This document shows positions 1 through 12,939 of a stretch of DNA of 64,000 bases, in pieces; position 1 is the stretch's first letter; the number at the start of each line of letters is the position of its first letter. The translations under genes and the position numbers were made by a program. A model generated the notes under the pieces. The model saw only the letters and a list, made by a program, of their open reading frames with translations. It was not told the origin of the DNA and did not search any database. Source of the DNA: Dryas octopetala (lineage: Eukaryota; Streptophyta; Magnoliopsida; Rosales; Rosaceae); contig OY992833.1 in assembly GCA_963921425.1 (NCBI GenBank), forward strand, positions 12,379,738 to 12,443,737, written 5' to 3'.

Positions 1-1100
1 GGAAACACAGTCCTTAAAAAATTCAAATTGAAATGACGTCAAGGACCAAAATGTGACTCATCCATAATACAAGGACCAATTAACGTCTTTTTTCCAAAAT
101 ATTTTGGATAAAGACTGGACACCATTTTGCATGAAGATTATATAATGTCTCCAGCGCGCCATGTTTTCTGTAAAGTTGAACTTTGCAATTAATTCATCTA
201 AAGTAGACTGAAATTTCATTTCTGTCTTGCATCCTTGAATACTCTGATTGAACATCCTCTTAAACTCAAGATTTCCATGGTAAGTTGTCAACTTTTTTGT
301 CGCATTATGAGATACGATGACATGACTCAGAAAACCCACTTTAATAGCGTTCTCCATTGCTTGAGATTGATAAATAAAAATAGTTTTAAACTTTCTACTT
401 TCTATTGATTTTAAGAATGTCTCAAACAACCAAATAAATGAATTAGTTGTCTTAACTATTAAAAATGCACAATTGAACAATGCATTATTCCAATGGTTGT
501 TAACTCCCACAAAAGAAGCATGTATTTTATATGGTACCTATTGGTTTGATATGCGCATCGAATACCACTACATCTCCAAAATATTTATAGCCAATTCCAG
601 ACCTTCCGTTTCTCTAGAAAAAGTTTGTCATTCAGTTTTTATGAATCCACTTGCAATGTGTAAAAAGATGTAAGAGCTTTTGCTTGCTTGTGCTTCGAAA
701 GTTTGATCAAGCTTTGAGTATCCCTGCTTCAAGTACAGATTTAATCACACCAATTGTAGCAATCTCTCTTTGTAAGCCCAACATTCTATGATCCACCAAC
801 TTCTTCTGCTAAATATGAAGATGTGTTAATTGTGTTCCATATACCTACACCCATCATACTTTAAATCACATTGACATGAGCTTATATATGAATTTTTTTT
901 ATATCTTACAAATTACCTCTCTTATGGCCTAGCAAGTTCGTGGTTGTGTTGAGAAACGAAATGAGAAACTTTTTGCACATCATTTGTAATGTAAATCGAA
1001 TGAAAGCCTTAAAATCTATTATCGTCTCTAGCTTATTAATCATCTTCACTTCTGAAGGTTCGCTTTCTAGTTGAAAGTTTTCTTTTGAACACATATAATT
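1..1100 (-). pseudogene. FAR1-related (FRS, MULE-transposase-derived) gene relic
   Basis: Read on the minus strand from about 1094 down to 58, the sequence follows the order of an FRS protein. First comes a FAR1-type DNA-binding region (CSKENFQLESEPSEVK, then an H-N-H-like tail out of frame). A linker-like stretch contains GLTKRDCYN. The MULE transposase core follows (FGDVVVFDA, then GVNNHWNNALFNCAFL, then FIWLFETFLKSI and NATKKLTTYHGNLEFKRMFN at 58-510). Between these blocks the frame shifts several times and stops interrupt it, for example near 540 and 720. The longest open piece is 150 codons. FRS proteins descend from Mutator-like transposases and act as nuclear light-signalling factors. 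This copy is not translatable as a whole. It runs off the left edge of the window, so its C-terminal part is unseen. It could equally be a MULE transposase relic of the same family. Confidence 0.75.
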
Positions 1101-1589
1101 AATTGAGAAGATTAGGCTTAGGAACTTTTGGTCAACAGTTTTTACCTAAATGAGTAGCAAGTTTTTCGCCTACTTCTTCAGATACAACCTAGTACAATTG
1201 AGAAAATTTTATTCAAATTTTGAAACATCGAATCTAAATCTCAAAACTCGAGGATGGATGAAGGATATAAAATCTCAAAATAATTTGGAGGAAATCACAC
1301 ACTGGGAGAAAAACACGCATTGGGAGTAAAACACGTACTTGGAAACACGCAGTGGTACAACTTATAGATTTGTGGCAAAAGTTGTAAAAGTTTCCAACTT
1401 TTAGGGAATAATAAAATGACGTTGATGCTGGCTAATTGGTGACTAAGAGTAAAAGGACTTCTATCTAAACCCTAAATCTCTACTGGTGTTAGACTAAGAA
1501 TGTTGTAAAAATTAGACTCATCTCTAAGTGTCCCTAATTAATTTGAGGAATACATAAACATAATACCATTTTGGATGACCTATGAAGAT

Positions 1590-2330
1590 GTGTTAAAATG
1601 AAGTCAGACTTTTTTTTTTCCCCATGTTAGAAACTCACATCAACCTGAAATTGCATTTATTTTCAATAATTTTGATCATGCCAATAAATGAGTTCCCGGG
1701 CCTAAATTGAGTAGAGGTTAGATTTGTTGGAATCATTTTCAAAAATTACTTTATGGTATTTTTTCATCGTTTAATTATTTTCCCGTCCAATAATCGAATA
1801 TCTTTTATGTGGGTGTATGTATAAGCGCAACAAGTGAAACAATGAACAATCCAATCACGAAAGCTTTTGCTCATAATAGATGGTTATCTTGATAGACTAT
1901 TTTGCTGCAAATGAAATAAACTGAATGCATGATTGGACTGTGGATTAATGACATTATGTACAGCTTCTAGAAGCCTTTTATTTCTATCATAAATGAAGAT
2001 GATTGTGTGATTTTGTGGAGTAAGAATCTCGAACAAATTTTCTAGAAACCACGTTCAATTCACTTCGTTCTCAGAATCCACAATAGCAAATGCAAATGAG
2101 AAAAATTATTTCAAAATAAAAAAAAGTTATGGTTACATAGCCAACAACCTAGCACATACATGGTGTAATAATTCATACACAAAATATGTATTATAATTCT
2201 TACCTTGTTTGTCATTTTTTACAGTTGCTGCAAAGATGTGACATTTGTATTTATTTTTTACAAAGGTTTCATCTAGACATAAGTGCTTATTTTCTAGCTC
2301 CTAAGGATCTTTGTAATAGCACCTCAACTT
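1590..2330 (-). mobile_element. MuDR-type transposase relic
   Basis: Minus-strand translation gives broken but recognisable MuDR-family transposase blocks in the right order: LCLDETFVKNKYKCHIFAAT near 2300-2230, FAFAIVDSENEVN near 2090-2050, WFLENLFEILTPQNHTIIF and DRNKRLLEAVHNV near 2045-1950, then SNHAFSLFHLQQNSLS and KSFRDWIVHCFTCCAY down to about 1800. Stop codons and frame changes separate the blocks. No terminal inverted repeats could be assigned. The order matches the DDE catalytic region of autonomous Mutator-like elements. Confidence 0.65.
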
Positions 2331-2599
2331 TCTCATTTTGAATTTGTTGAACACTAACTTTTATGGCCACTGGTTCTTTATTGGGTGCCAAGTTTTAAGT
2401 GGATTTTTCTTCTTGAATGACATTATGCAAAATGTTTGGTAAAACAACCATTTTTTGTGGATGCATGTGTCTTAACCTGATCCTACATTTTCTCGAAAAC
2501 AAAATTCGAGGTTGCTCACTCCCCTATTGTCACAATCTCCAAGAAACTTAGCATTTTCTTGCTTCAACTACATTAATTTATGAGTAGGACAATATAACT

Positions 2600-4330
2600 T
2601 GAATCATTTAGATTGATCTGCATAGCTGATAAAAGGTGCATTGACTATTTTTTGGTCCAGTTTCTTTTGTATAGATTATACACCCTAACCTCAACTAGAC
2701 AATCTCAACTTAAACTCGGTTTCCAAGGTTCCATGACTCAAATGGTGTTTTTGGAACTTTATTTAGAATATATACACATAGAGGTTTTTAAGGCCTCACT
2801 CCACGAAGATAAATTAAGGAAGATTTAAGTTGCTAATTAAGCATAATCTTTACCTTGTCCATCAAAGTACGATTCCGTCTTTCGCCACACTATACTGATA
2901 TATGGTGATATGGTATTAGTCCATATTCATCAAGGAACTTAATTAGCAAATGAATCTGGATTTTGTCTTGCCTCAAGATACCTTCCATAAACACCTTTAT
3001 CTAATCGCATAATCTTAATTAATTTTCATGTTTGTTTCTCCAGCTTTGCTTTATATATAGACTTTGAAAGCATTTAATGATTCAGTATTTTTTTTGAAGA
3101 AGGTAGAGATATATGTACCATGTGTGATCATTAATAAAGGTGATGAAAGATTTCTACTTATTTAAACAAGGTATTTGAAATTGACCACATATGTTAGCAT
3201 GCATGATTTCCAAAGTTTAGGAACTCCTTTTGGCACCATTTTTGGTCTGTTTTCCATATATGCAATCCACATACAAGACTCCATCTTTTCCTACCCTCTT
3301 AAGTCTCTCTATAGAGATATGTCACTATTTCTTGTGCCATAACATGAAGGATTTCTCATTTATAACACATTTTTATGTTAATATTTTCACTTGTAGTGTA
3401 GAGATTATAATCATAAGTGAAATTCAAAGTAATTTATATAAACCACCATCAAGAATTTCATTGCCAACAACCACAAAATTTCATAAAATAGAAAAACTAT
3501 TATTGGAAAAACTAAAACTGAAACCATAAGGAAAAAGTCTTGAAACTGACACCAGATTTTTAGAAAATGAAGGAATATAGAAAGTTCTTTCAAAATTTAA
3601 ATAAATTTATTCTGCAAAATAAGTCTGAAAGCCGCAGCATCTTCCACATTGAGCATATCCAATTTCTCGAATAGATGGCTTGTTCACTTTGCGTCAGATT
3701 TTTGTGCTTGAGAAATCACTGTATAGTATTGGAAACATGGATTGTAGATACAAAGTCAATCCACCATATATTATTACTAACATAAACCATATTGGACTCA
3801 TAATACACTAATGAGAGATGACCTTTCTTTCATTTCCATTTATTATATTTGGGGCAATCCTTCTTCACATGTTCTTTAACTTGGTAAAGAAGCACTTGAT
3901 GAGTTCCTTATTGTCAGGTTTTTGGCTGTCAGTTTCTTGTTTTTCTTTTTATAAAAAGAGGTTTTCTCTTCGTGCTCAAATATTTTTTTATAAGTAACCA
4001 AATGAATATAATCAAAGATTCTTATACTTCAACCTCCCCTCCTCTTGAACATACGTGGTCAATAATTCATTGATTGACCAATTGTCTTTATGTGTGCCAT
4101 AAGAGATTTTAAAAGGTCCATAGTGGAAGGTAAGAAGTTTGAGTATGAAATGAGCCAGGAATGACTCAAAAAACTCAACTTGATGAGTTTTAAGTTGAGC
4201 TGCTATATCTCTCATCTCTATGATATGCTCAGGTACTTCAGTGATACCATTATATCTTTTTGTTTTACAATTTAATTTGTTCATTAGGCTGCTTGCCAAA
4301 GCCAAAATTTGCAAATTGTTCCTCAATGAA
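2600..4330 (-). mobile_element. Ty1/copia retrotransposon polyprotein relic
   Basis: The minus strand carries degenerate copia domains in their normal order. A gag (UBN2-type) region lies at 4326-4012, with HIIEMRDIAAQL and NWSINELLTTYVQEE. Next is a decayed CCHC knuckle near 3960-3840. A protease-like stretch near 3790-3640 contains YVSNNIWWIDF, where the expected D-S-G is now D-F-V. Integrase-like pieces between about 3250 and 2700 include FITFINDHTWYIYL and ERRNRTLMDKVK. Stops and frameshifts are frequent, so this is an old inactive copy. LTRs were not identified; the left limit is approximate. Confidence 0.75.
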
Positions 4331-5011
4331 TTGAAGCTAATCCTTCACTTTCCCAATGTGAGACTTAATTAATAAGCATTAAGCTTAAGCGGTTAGACGT
4401 ACTGCTACTATTTATCATAAGATGCTCTCTCAATTGGCGTGCTTGATTTCGTAAGAGCTAAAAGAGAGCGCAACAGAGCCTGCACTCTAGTGTTGGCAAT
4501 AACAAACTCGATGACATATCACTCCATTTTCTCACATAACATCGAGGAAGAAGAGCAAGTATTATTATAGACTATATTGTTCCTAGAATTCGATAATACT
4601 TAACACACATACACATAAAAAGCGCTGCTCATTTTATAACTAGATAAATGGATTATTTTGTAAAAATTGAATTTATATAACGAAAAGTTTAATTTTAAAG
4701 AAAACTAATTTGATTTAGCAATACTTTAATACACGAAAAATAAGATTTAGCAATATTAAAATTTCAAACACGGTGTCTGTTTTAAGCATGTGATATATTA
4801 CAATATAAAAGTACTATGTGATGTTATTTTGGTATTTTAGCATATTTTGTCACCCCTATTTATGATTAAAGCCGTATTTTGCTGTAATTGAGTTAAAACA
4901 TCATGGAATACGTGTTAGTGTAATTTTTTAATTTCAGGGGATGTGAAAAAACAATCAATCTTAAGAGGTGTGCGTGTAAATGACTCTAAGGTTAAATTTG
5001 TCATTTAGAGA
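4331..5011. other. Intergenic, AT-rich, no gene seen
   Basis: No coding exon is recognisable in either strand. The first 200 bases (to about 4560) are less AT-rich and could be LTR sequence of the adjacent copia relic. The rest is plain AT-rich DNA leading to the target duplication of the next transposon. Confidence 0.5.
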
Positions 5012-6726
5012 TATTTTTAGAGGGCTACTATATGCATACACTTCTTCCTCTCACTACACACCCCTTTCTCACCTCACACCTTTTTTTATTTATAATTTTA
5101 ACAAGTTCTCAATTCACACCCTTAAAAGTTAAAATACCCTTACTACACAACAAAACCCATCACAACCCCATCTTGACCCCACCTCACCTGCCAGCAAGGT
5201 CACTGACGGTTCAACCCGCCTCTCTCTCTCTCTCTCCTTCCCTCTGTCTCCTCCCCTCTGTCTCCTCTGTCTAGTCTGTTGCAGAGGAGAGAAGAGAGAA
5301 AGGGAGAAAGGAGACAGAGGGAATGAGAGAAAGGTAGAGAGAGAGAGAAAAGGAGGTGGTGCGAAGAGAGAGAAAGACATAGAGGAGGAGAGTGTCGGAG
5401 GTCCACTGACAGTGACGATGGCAGCAAGAGGTTGGATCGGGAAAAGGTTTTGTTTTTTTTTTTTTTTGTCCTTTATGGTATTTTCATATTGGATTAAATT
5501 TTTAATTTCAAAATTTAAAGGGAGTGATGTGAAGTGAGAGGAAGTGGAGTCTGCATATAGTAGCACCTAGGAGTTAAATTTCGTTTTTTGAGGGTATGGA
5601 AATTTTAACACTAGTTCACGAATTTTTCGCCAATATTTCGCCGAAATTATCGAATTTTTCGAAATTTCGTTGAAATTTCACTCAGAGTGTGTAGTCAACA
5701 AACCCAGCCATTTTCTCTGTATGTCTTCTCCTTGGTAGTTACAAACTTAGCCGTCGGCTTGATTGGGGAGGAAGGAGAGAGAAGAGAGAGAATAGAAAAA
5801 AGAGAGAAGAGAGCGGGGAGGGAGAAAATCAGATCGGGGAGGGAGAGAGGGAGATCGGGGAGGGACTTGGGAGAGAGAGAGTGGCGCTGGAGAGGGAGGA
5901 CCGGAGGAGAGAGAAGAGAAAGAGATTTGATATTATGCTGATTGAGTCGCATAACAGTGGCGGCTAGGAGAGAAGAAATGAAAGGGAAGACTGAAGAAGA
6001 AAGGTCACGGGATGGAAGCCAGGAGGGAAAGAAAGAAAAAAAAAAAAAAAAAAAAAGGAAGAAAAAGTCAAAAAGGAAGAAGAAGCTAGAAGGTCACGCA
6101 CTCAAGCTCACGCCGTCACGTGGAGAAGTGGAAGCAGGATTAGGAAGGAAAGAAGAAAAGAAGAAAAGAAAAGAAAAGGAAAGAAAAAGAAAAAGAAAAA
6201 AAAGAAAAGAAAAAAAAAAAAGTTTAGGGACAATTAAGGTTTGAGATCTTTGGGCAATTGGAAAAAAAAAAAGGGATTTGGAATTTCGTTTGATTCTTTC
6301 GAGATTTCGTTTAGTTATCTTTAAACTCTAAATCATAATACATTTCTATATAAAAAATAATTAAAAATACTCTAAAGGGCATAAATCCTAATATTTTAAA
6401 AAAGATAGAGTATATAGGTTTTAATGTAATATTATGGCATATAAAGTATTGGGTTTAGTGTATAGATTATAGAATATAAAAAATATAGTAATTTTATTTA
6501 TTATATTAATTTTATTTAACAGTATTTGCCTCCAGCGCGCATTATTTTCATCACATGTCACATGAAACCTACCATATAATTTGGTTTCTTTAATGTTTTT
6601 TTTATCAATGTAGTAGATAATATGTTAAATAAACATATGGTAAAGTTTCATTCAAAATTTCTATATTTTGATAGCAATTTTCATCGTTTCCGTTGAATTT
6701 TTGTCGAAATTAAAACTCTATTTTTA
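5012..6726. mobile_element. Composite non-autonomous DNA transposon flanked by TATTTTTA
   Basis: The left part (5020 to about 5567) is a short inverted-repeat element: GGGCTACTATATGCATAC at 5022 pairs with GTCTGCATATAGTAGCACC ending near 5568. It is built around a CT-rich tract followed by its GA-rich mirror (5218-5410). The right part (about 5570-6718) is homologous to the element at 19544-20782. They share the GGTATGGAAATTTTAACAC start, a purine-rich interior and a 150-bp distal segment with GTAGATAATATGTTAAATAA. The 8-mer TATTTTTA occurs at 5012-5019 and again at 6719-6726, exactly outside both outer ends (GAG...CTC). The two halves therefore may have moved as one unit. Long lysine- or serine-rich open frames inside are low-complexity artefacts. 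Confidence 0.65.
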
Positions 6727-6922
6727 TGCTAATGTTAGGGAATTATGTGAAAATGATTAAAACCTTTGAGGGGTTTCATTGTAATTTTTTAAACCTCAGG
6801 GTGTGTGTGTAAACAACCCCCACAAAATAAGAACTTCAAACAACCCAAAAGGCCACTCTACTAGACTACTAACCGTATTGACACAGCAAAGAGCGCAAAA
6901 CTTTTGAGGTGTTCGTCTCTCC

Positions 6923-8385
6923 ATGGAGGATCCTCAAGAAAAGCCGAAGGAATTCTTGACTGAACTCGCAGAATTGGATGAAGCAGTAAAAGTGTTGGAC
7001 TCATCTCTGTCACATATCAAATGGCGACTCAGATTTTCAAGTAGACGTCGACTTGAGATAGGTCTCTTTTCGTCTCTCTTTCGGTTTAGAGTCTCTTTCA
7101 ATTTTCTTACTGAATTTCGGTTGTGGGTTGTAATATGTTTTTTGATCTTCTTTCCAAAATGAACACTCTTTATTTGGTTTTCGGTTTTCAATATTTTTGG
7201 TGTCGTCCAACTTTCCCAACCTCAATTTGGCTTCTGAGCTTTAATAAGTTTGGCTCGTTGAGGTCTTTTTAGTTCCGGAATAAAATGTTTGTTGGTCTCA
7301 TTCAAGTTTGAGACAATTTCTGTTGTGGGTCTTTTGGTTTTCAATTCTGCAATTCACCATTTGTATTGTAATTTGGAACCATAGCTCAAATTTGAACCAA
7401 AAGTTGTACTTCAGACTAAGATATATATAATAAGCTTGAGCTCATTTTTCTTTAACTTTTATTTTCTTCCATAAAACAAACACGGAAAATGAAAGTAAAA
7501 CTACTTTGTTTTTGCTTCATTACGCTTTTGTGCCATTTTGAACAATGTGAAGATACTTTTGGTGATTTCACATTGAAAAGTTGAAGAAGGTCTTGAATTT
7601 TTCTTATAATCACATAGTGTGTTCAATTCTTAAGATTCTCTCCCTTTGTTAGTGCAAATTCCCTTAGCTTACTGAGAAATATTGATAAATATTTTAACTT
7701 AATTATCTCTTGTTATTATGTATAGTGACTTGTGATCCTGTGGAATTTTTTGGCAGATATTCTAGCTTTGTGTACAGGAATGAGGCCCGTGATAATGCTA
7801 GACTATGGTGGAAAGATGCCTGAACTGCAAGAGAGACTCTGTGCTCTCTTAAAACATTGTCAGAAGGTTTCGGTCCTTAATGCCTCACTCAATTAGTTGA
7901 CTGGTTTTAAAGTAGTATTGCCCACCGCTAATTTGTCATATGTGACTCAGACATTATATCCAAGTCTGCTAATTCCTACTCCATTGATATAATTAACCAA
8001 TAGTGGGCATTTAAAACTCAAAGTTTATATATTTCTTTCGATTTTTCAACTAATCCATTTTCTATCTCTCTCATATTTAAAAAAGTTCACTAATGTGTTT
8101 CTCTCAAGTCTACTTCCGTGTTTTCCCAATTGGGTGCACATCAAACTTTTCTAAATGTGCCTCACTTATTCTACTTCAAGGGGTAATTTCCAAGAGAGGC
8201 AAAAAGATGTGAAAGAATGAAAGAAAAAGGAACAAGATAGTGAGAGACATTGAGTCCAGAGTGCAATCTTGAAGTTAAACAGCAGACAACTCCTTCAAAT
8301 ACTGAACAATCAAGAAGCTTTTACAAGAGGAACCTTTCTATCAATATTATAGCTAGAATCAAATATCTATACGAACCATTATGTT

Positions 8386-8430
<45 letters not shown>

Positions 8431-11400
8431 ATCGCTATCTCTCTTAGCACTGAGTGAGTTTGTTTTTAAGTTTTGGGGATTGGGAATTTAATGCCTGAAT
8501 TCATAAGTGAAACATTTTTTCATTTGGTTATGAATGATTACAGTTCATTTTCTCTAATCCCACACCCATTTAGCTTGTTCATACTTCTGTAAACACATTA
8601 AATTAGAACCACTATACTGGTGTGTTAGTATGTCTTTGGTTGGTTTATAAGCAAAGATGATCAGGATTTCCATAATCTACTCATAATATCATTTCTTATC
8701 TCTTTCAGCTTTCTCTTTTGCCCCTATGTTTCCACTAGGATGTAGACCAAGCTCTAGTTGATAATGTATTTTACATGGTCTACTTAAATGGAGTTCATTA
8801 CCATGTCTTGTTATTATATTTTTTCTCTTTTCTCTTTCCTTTTTCTTTATTATGAGTTATTGGTTTTCTAAAAATCAAATTACCTTTTAAAATTTGTTGA
8901 TGCAGGACTCACTGATTTTTGAGCACCTGAGAGTATTGGTAATAGAAGAAATGATATATTTGGTACACGTTAGAGGACTTGCTGATCATGTTTGGTGGAG
9001 CTTGAACTCAGAACCGCAGCTGCTGTTTGTGGACCTTGAAAGGGATCCTTCAAAGGTTGCTCCCTTCTGTAGGCTATTGTTTCTGTAATCTTTACCTTTA
9101 AACCTCGACACGCTCCTTTTTCCTCTTTTCTGAATGCCCTTCTTTCATTTCTTTTACAGATGGTAACACAAGCAGAAAAAAACCCAGTAGCAATGCAGCT
9201 TATATCAATTCAGAAGTTGTTCTCTTTGGTATTTCCTCTTCGTGGAGTGAAAGATGAAGCATTACCGTGTCACAATATAGATAACACGGTCAATGCGAAA
9301 TCCCCCAGAAATGAACTTATCCCTTCACAGTCATCTGAGTTTATTGATCTCAGTAGCTGCATGCAAGATACTCAGGTCACCGTGCCAACATTAAATGGGT
9401 GACTGCCTAAGCTCACCTTGGCATACTGGGTTATAATACTTTCCATTTCATTTGCATTTTACACACACTTGCGTGCATTATGTTGCCATGAATTATGGAT
9501 TTTACATTCCTGCTTCAGATTTCTGTAATGCTGAATATGTATGTGAAAAAATTCAGCATTACCAGAATATGTGCATATCTACTGACATGTAACCTGAGTG
9601 ACTCAGATGGCCACATTGCTGGTACCTTCAACTGATCTGATAATTGCTTAGGCCCCTTTACAGGCTCATTATTAACTTGGCTTAGAAAACGAAAAAGTTT
9701 TTTGATCCCCTAAGTATACATAAACTATGTAGACTTTGAAATCTTATTCTTTTTGGTGTTGTATTGAACTTCCAGTCTAAAATCCACCTACCAAGCATTT
9801 GGCTTGAAATTGAAACTCATGAGACAGACCTGCAACTCTTAGAAACTATTTGAACCTTACTAGGTCAAGCTAGATTAATTGAACACCAATAAATAGGCTG
9901 GAAATAAAACATAGATTGGGTTTGAAGGGAAAAATTATTTCTTTTTGGATAAATGAAGACAAAATTTTGCAACTGCTCCTGTTAATTCCTTAAACTCTTA
10001 AACCTTGGTGTAGAAAGTCCAAAAATTTGTTAGAAACTGTGTCAAACTGGTTAGCTGAATTAATCTGGAAGTAATTATGACACAATTTCTGGGACTTTTT
10101 AGGACTGAACTTTGTTAGAAGTTGCATGTAAACACCATTCAAATAATACTTGAAGTTGCCAAAATTGAAGATTACATCTAAGTTAGAAGCCAAGCTGTTT
10201 TCCACAGCCGCTTCACATTGTTTTATGATTTCCGTTGCTTAAATTTTGAAATCAAGAAGATCTACCTTGGAATACACATTATGATATACTATTAGCACTT
10301 TTCATTTGCATAATGTTGGAATTAGCATTTCAGTCTGATTCACTAAAAATGGGTGTTTAACTGCTTCAGATGGCTTCTTGGTTATCCAGTTGTGTACTTG
10401 TTCAGCAAGGAGCATGTTGCTGATGCTATTTATAATCTTTCTACTAAGTATCTACATATCTATAAAATATCAGTCTGCAGGTTAGTTGTTCGGATTCTTG
10501 TTTTATGATCTGTTTAATAAGTAACACAGAACTTGAATCATGACATCTACTAGTCACTAGGATTTTTAATGTCCTACTTGGGCCTATATACATATATTTG
10601 TTCTTTAACATGATGCCCTATGTGTATTTTAATCACAAAAAAAAAAAAAAAAAGGTAGTGCTGTCTAAGGACCACAATACCTTGGATTTGCAAGAAAGTA
10701 AGAAACTCAATAACCACAAAATAAAAAAGTGTGTTTGTATGTAATGAACTTCTTCTCAAGAAAATCCTGAGAATACCAGTTTCTTGTCATCCTCTACGAT
10801 GCATATAATCAAAACTGTTGAATAATGGTCCTATTTTGAGCTTTGAAATTGTTTATTTAACACTTAACAGTACAAGCCAAAATTCATTTTTCTTACAAAT
10901 TGTTTAAAGTAGTGTATGGTATTCATTGAGGTTTAGACATGTGGCTTATTGATGTGCAAGTTTGTAACTCTTGCAGGAATGGGATCCCCAAGAAAGAATC
11001 ACAACTAGAAGAACTCTTGAGGTAACACTTCTTGAAATTTTTTTGTTAGTTTTATCATTGATGGCTATCTTTTGTAATTAGAAAAAGGATAATGAATAAG
11101 ACAATTATGTTGCATGGATATGGATATGGGATACGATACAGATATGATATACTGTACGATACAGATATGATATACTGTACGATACATAAATGGGATATGA
11201 TACAAATCTACAAAAGCTAGGATATGGATGTGGAAAGGATACAGCAACTAAATTAATATACATATAAAAAATTATTTAAATAACAGATTCCTTGCTCATT
11301 TATCTTTAATAACACCAGTCACTGTCCTAAACTCCTAATATCATATCATAGCAAATAACTGTAGCAGATTGAAATGATTCCATTGGTATTAAAATAACAT

Positions 11401-12764
11401 AAAAAATCACAAGGCAAAAATAATGTTAAAATAAAAATTAAAGGTAAGCTAAGTACTACCAGAAGCTGCTCAATGACTGTCCATAAAAAAAAATTCTGGT
11501 CTGTTCAAACAGGTCATCGTTATAACAGCCTGATTAGAGATAAAGTCTGTTGCAGTGGCAGAAGGGAAAACAATAAAGGGTCATTATAGAAAGGGAAAAA
11601 TTAGTTACCGTATCAACCGTGGATGGAACTCTTGATCTTTAAATATGGTACACAAGAAAATCAATGTTCAGAATATGGTTCAGGCTGAATAATGTCTAGG
11701 AAGTGATATCTTCTATGCTAGGAAGCACCAATATGGACACGGATACGCACCAGTACGCGGATACAGAAAATCTCCAAAAACCTTTGCACGGATACGGCTG
11801 GGATACGTCAATTAAAATAATATATTATCACTTATCTGTGCGTTTTTTTCTTTAAAAAAAAAAAAAGTTTATAAAAACATATCTATTGGGATGGAAGTCT
11901 GCAACTATAGATATTCAGTTGAGTCCTTTTTCTTCTTCATTTTTCTTTTGATCTGGTTGCAAACAGAAAAACCCTAGCTTCTTTAGCCCTTTGTTTTTGT
12001 GCCACACAAGAAAGTAAACACCAAGAGCTTCTCTTTTCTTAATAACCTGGTTTTTTTTCTCATATTGACTCACTAGTTTCTTACAATTACAAACAGTCCC
12101 TAGCTTTTTCTTAGAAAAATTGCAAAGGATCATGACTGGACTTTAGGATACGTGCGGGAGACTTGTGCCAATACGGGTATCCTAAAGTCAAAGTTTTCAA
12201 AAAGTCAACCGAACGGATTTGAAGTATCTATGACAAAAAAAAAAAAGATTTGAAGTATCGAATACATATTGGGGCAGTATCGTATCCGATACGTGCATTC
12301 TAAAATGTTTGGAGTATCCATACTTCCTACCTTCTATGTCTGGCCCAGATTCTAAAGAAAAAGCTGGTATCAATCTTGTTAAACAAGTCCCATGTTGGTT
12401 AATGTCTGGTACAGAAAAGGTTTGAAAATTGTAGATATTCAAAGCAGCAGATCGAAGAAAGGTAATTGATTGCTAAATTTGTGGATAACCATATTTACTA
12501 TTTAAATGGCCAAAACTTTGATATTGTAGTGATGATTATATCGTTGATTATGATGATTCATAACCAACATGACTGGCATTTGCTTCTGTTTAATTGTTGA
12601 TTAGTTTCACGGTGCCTTACGATCTAAGCATGGGAGGGAGCAAAGAAAAGTGGGCTGAGGCATTTTTGGCTCATCTACAGGGGAAGAGGGAAAGATGCAA
12701 GCATACTTGGACGTCTTTGCGGATGGAGGTCAGTGAATTAAATCCACAGGCCATTGTGTTGTAA
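6923..12764 (+). CDS. Conserved protein, probable UPF0739/C1orf74-like (DUF4504) family, seven exons
   Basis: The exons are 6923-7061, 7757-7866, 8906-9055, 9160-9398, 10370-10480, 10977-11021 and 12605-12764. All junctions are GT-AG, the phases agree throughout, and the frame closes at TAA, giving 317 residues. The first ATG is chosen because it opens the frame that continues through all splices; it yields MEDPQEKPKEF. Visible features are an acidic amphipathic N-terminus, a hydrophobic segment with VIMLDYGG (about residues 61-68), IEEMIYLVHVRG, LLFVDLERDPSK, a variable polar insert in exon 4, GWLLGYPVVYLF (about 213-224), and SFTVPYDLSMGG near the C-terminus. No signal peptide or transmembrane helix is evident. 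I recognise the overall pattern as that of plant proteins annotated as C1orf74 homologues, whose biochemical function is unknown. The family call is tentative; the exon model is strong. Intron 6 holds a transposon (11718-12330). Confidence 0.75.
8388..8424. repeat. (CT)n microsatellite in intron 2
   Basis: An almost perfect CT dinucleotide run, followed by degenerate CTAT repeats to about 8445. It lies inside intron 2 of the 6.9-12.8 kb gene. Confidence 0.9.
11119..11200. repeat. Short tandem repeat of GATACAGATATGATATACTGTAC type
   Basis: About 24-bp units (GATACAGATATGATATACTGTAC) repeat twice, with degenerate flanking copies rich in GATATGG and GATAC. It sits in intron 6. The GATAC-rich character resembles the termini of the adjacent 11718-12330 transposon. 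Confidence 0.7.
11718..12330. mobile_element. MITE-like DNA transposon with 8-bp target duplication
   Basis: The ends are TAGGAAGCACCAATATGG (left) and the complement of TAGGAAGTATGGATAC (right). The flanks are CTTCTATG at 11710-11717 and CTTCTATG at 12331-12338, a perfect 8-bp target duplication. The subterminal parts are rich in GGATACG. There is no transposase. The size, and the 8-bp duplication, fit a non-autonomous hAT-type or Mutator-type element, here inserted in intron 6. Confidence 0.8.
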
Positions 12765-12939
12765 AATGACCTGTTTTACCCCTTGAACTACCATCCTTGG
12801 GATTTCATTATATTTTTTCAAGAGTAACTTCTGTAATGAATGCTGTATTTGAATCCTTTTTGGACTCTGCCCTTTAATACTTGTAGGTAATACGATAGGG
12901 ACTAAGGAGTTTTTAATTGCATTGCCATCTTCCGAACTC

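Noticed and set aside
5129..6244. Long serine-, arginine- or lysine-rich open frames
   Set aside because: Produced by CT, GA and poly-A tracts of the composite transposon; no family resemblance.
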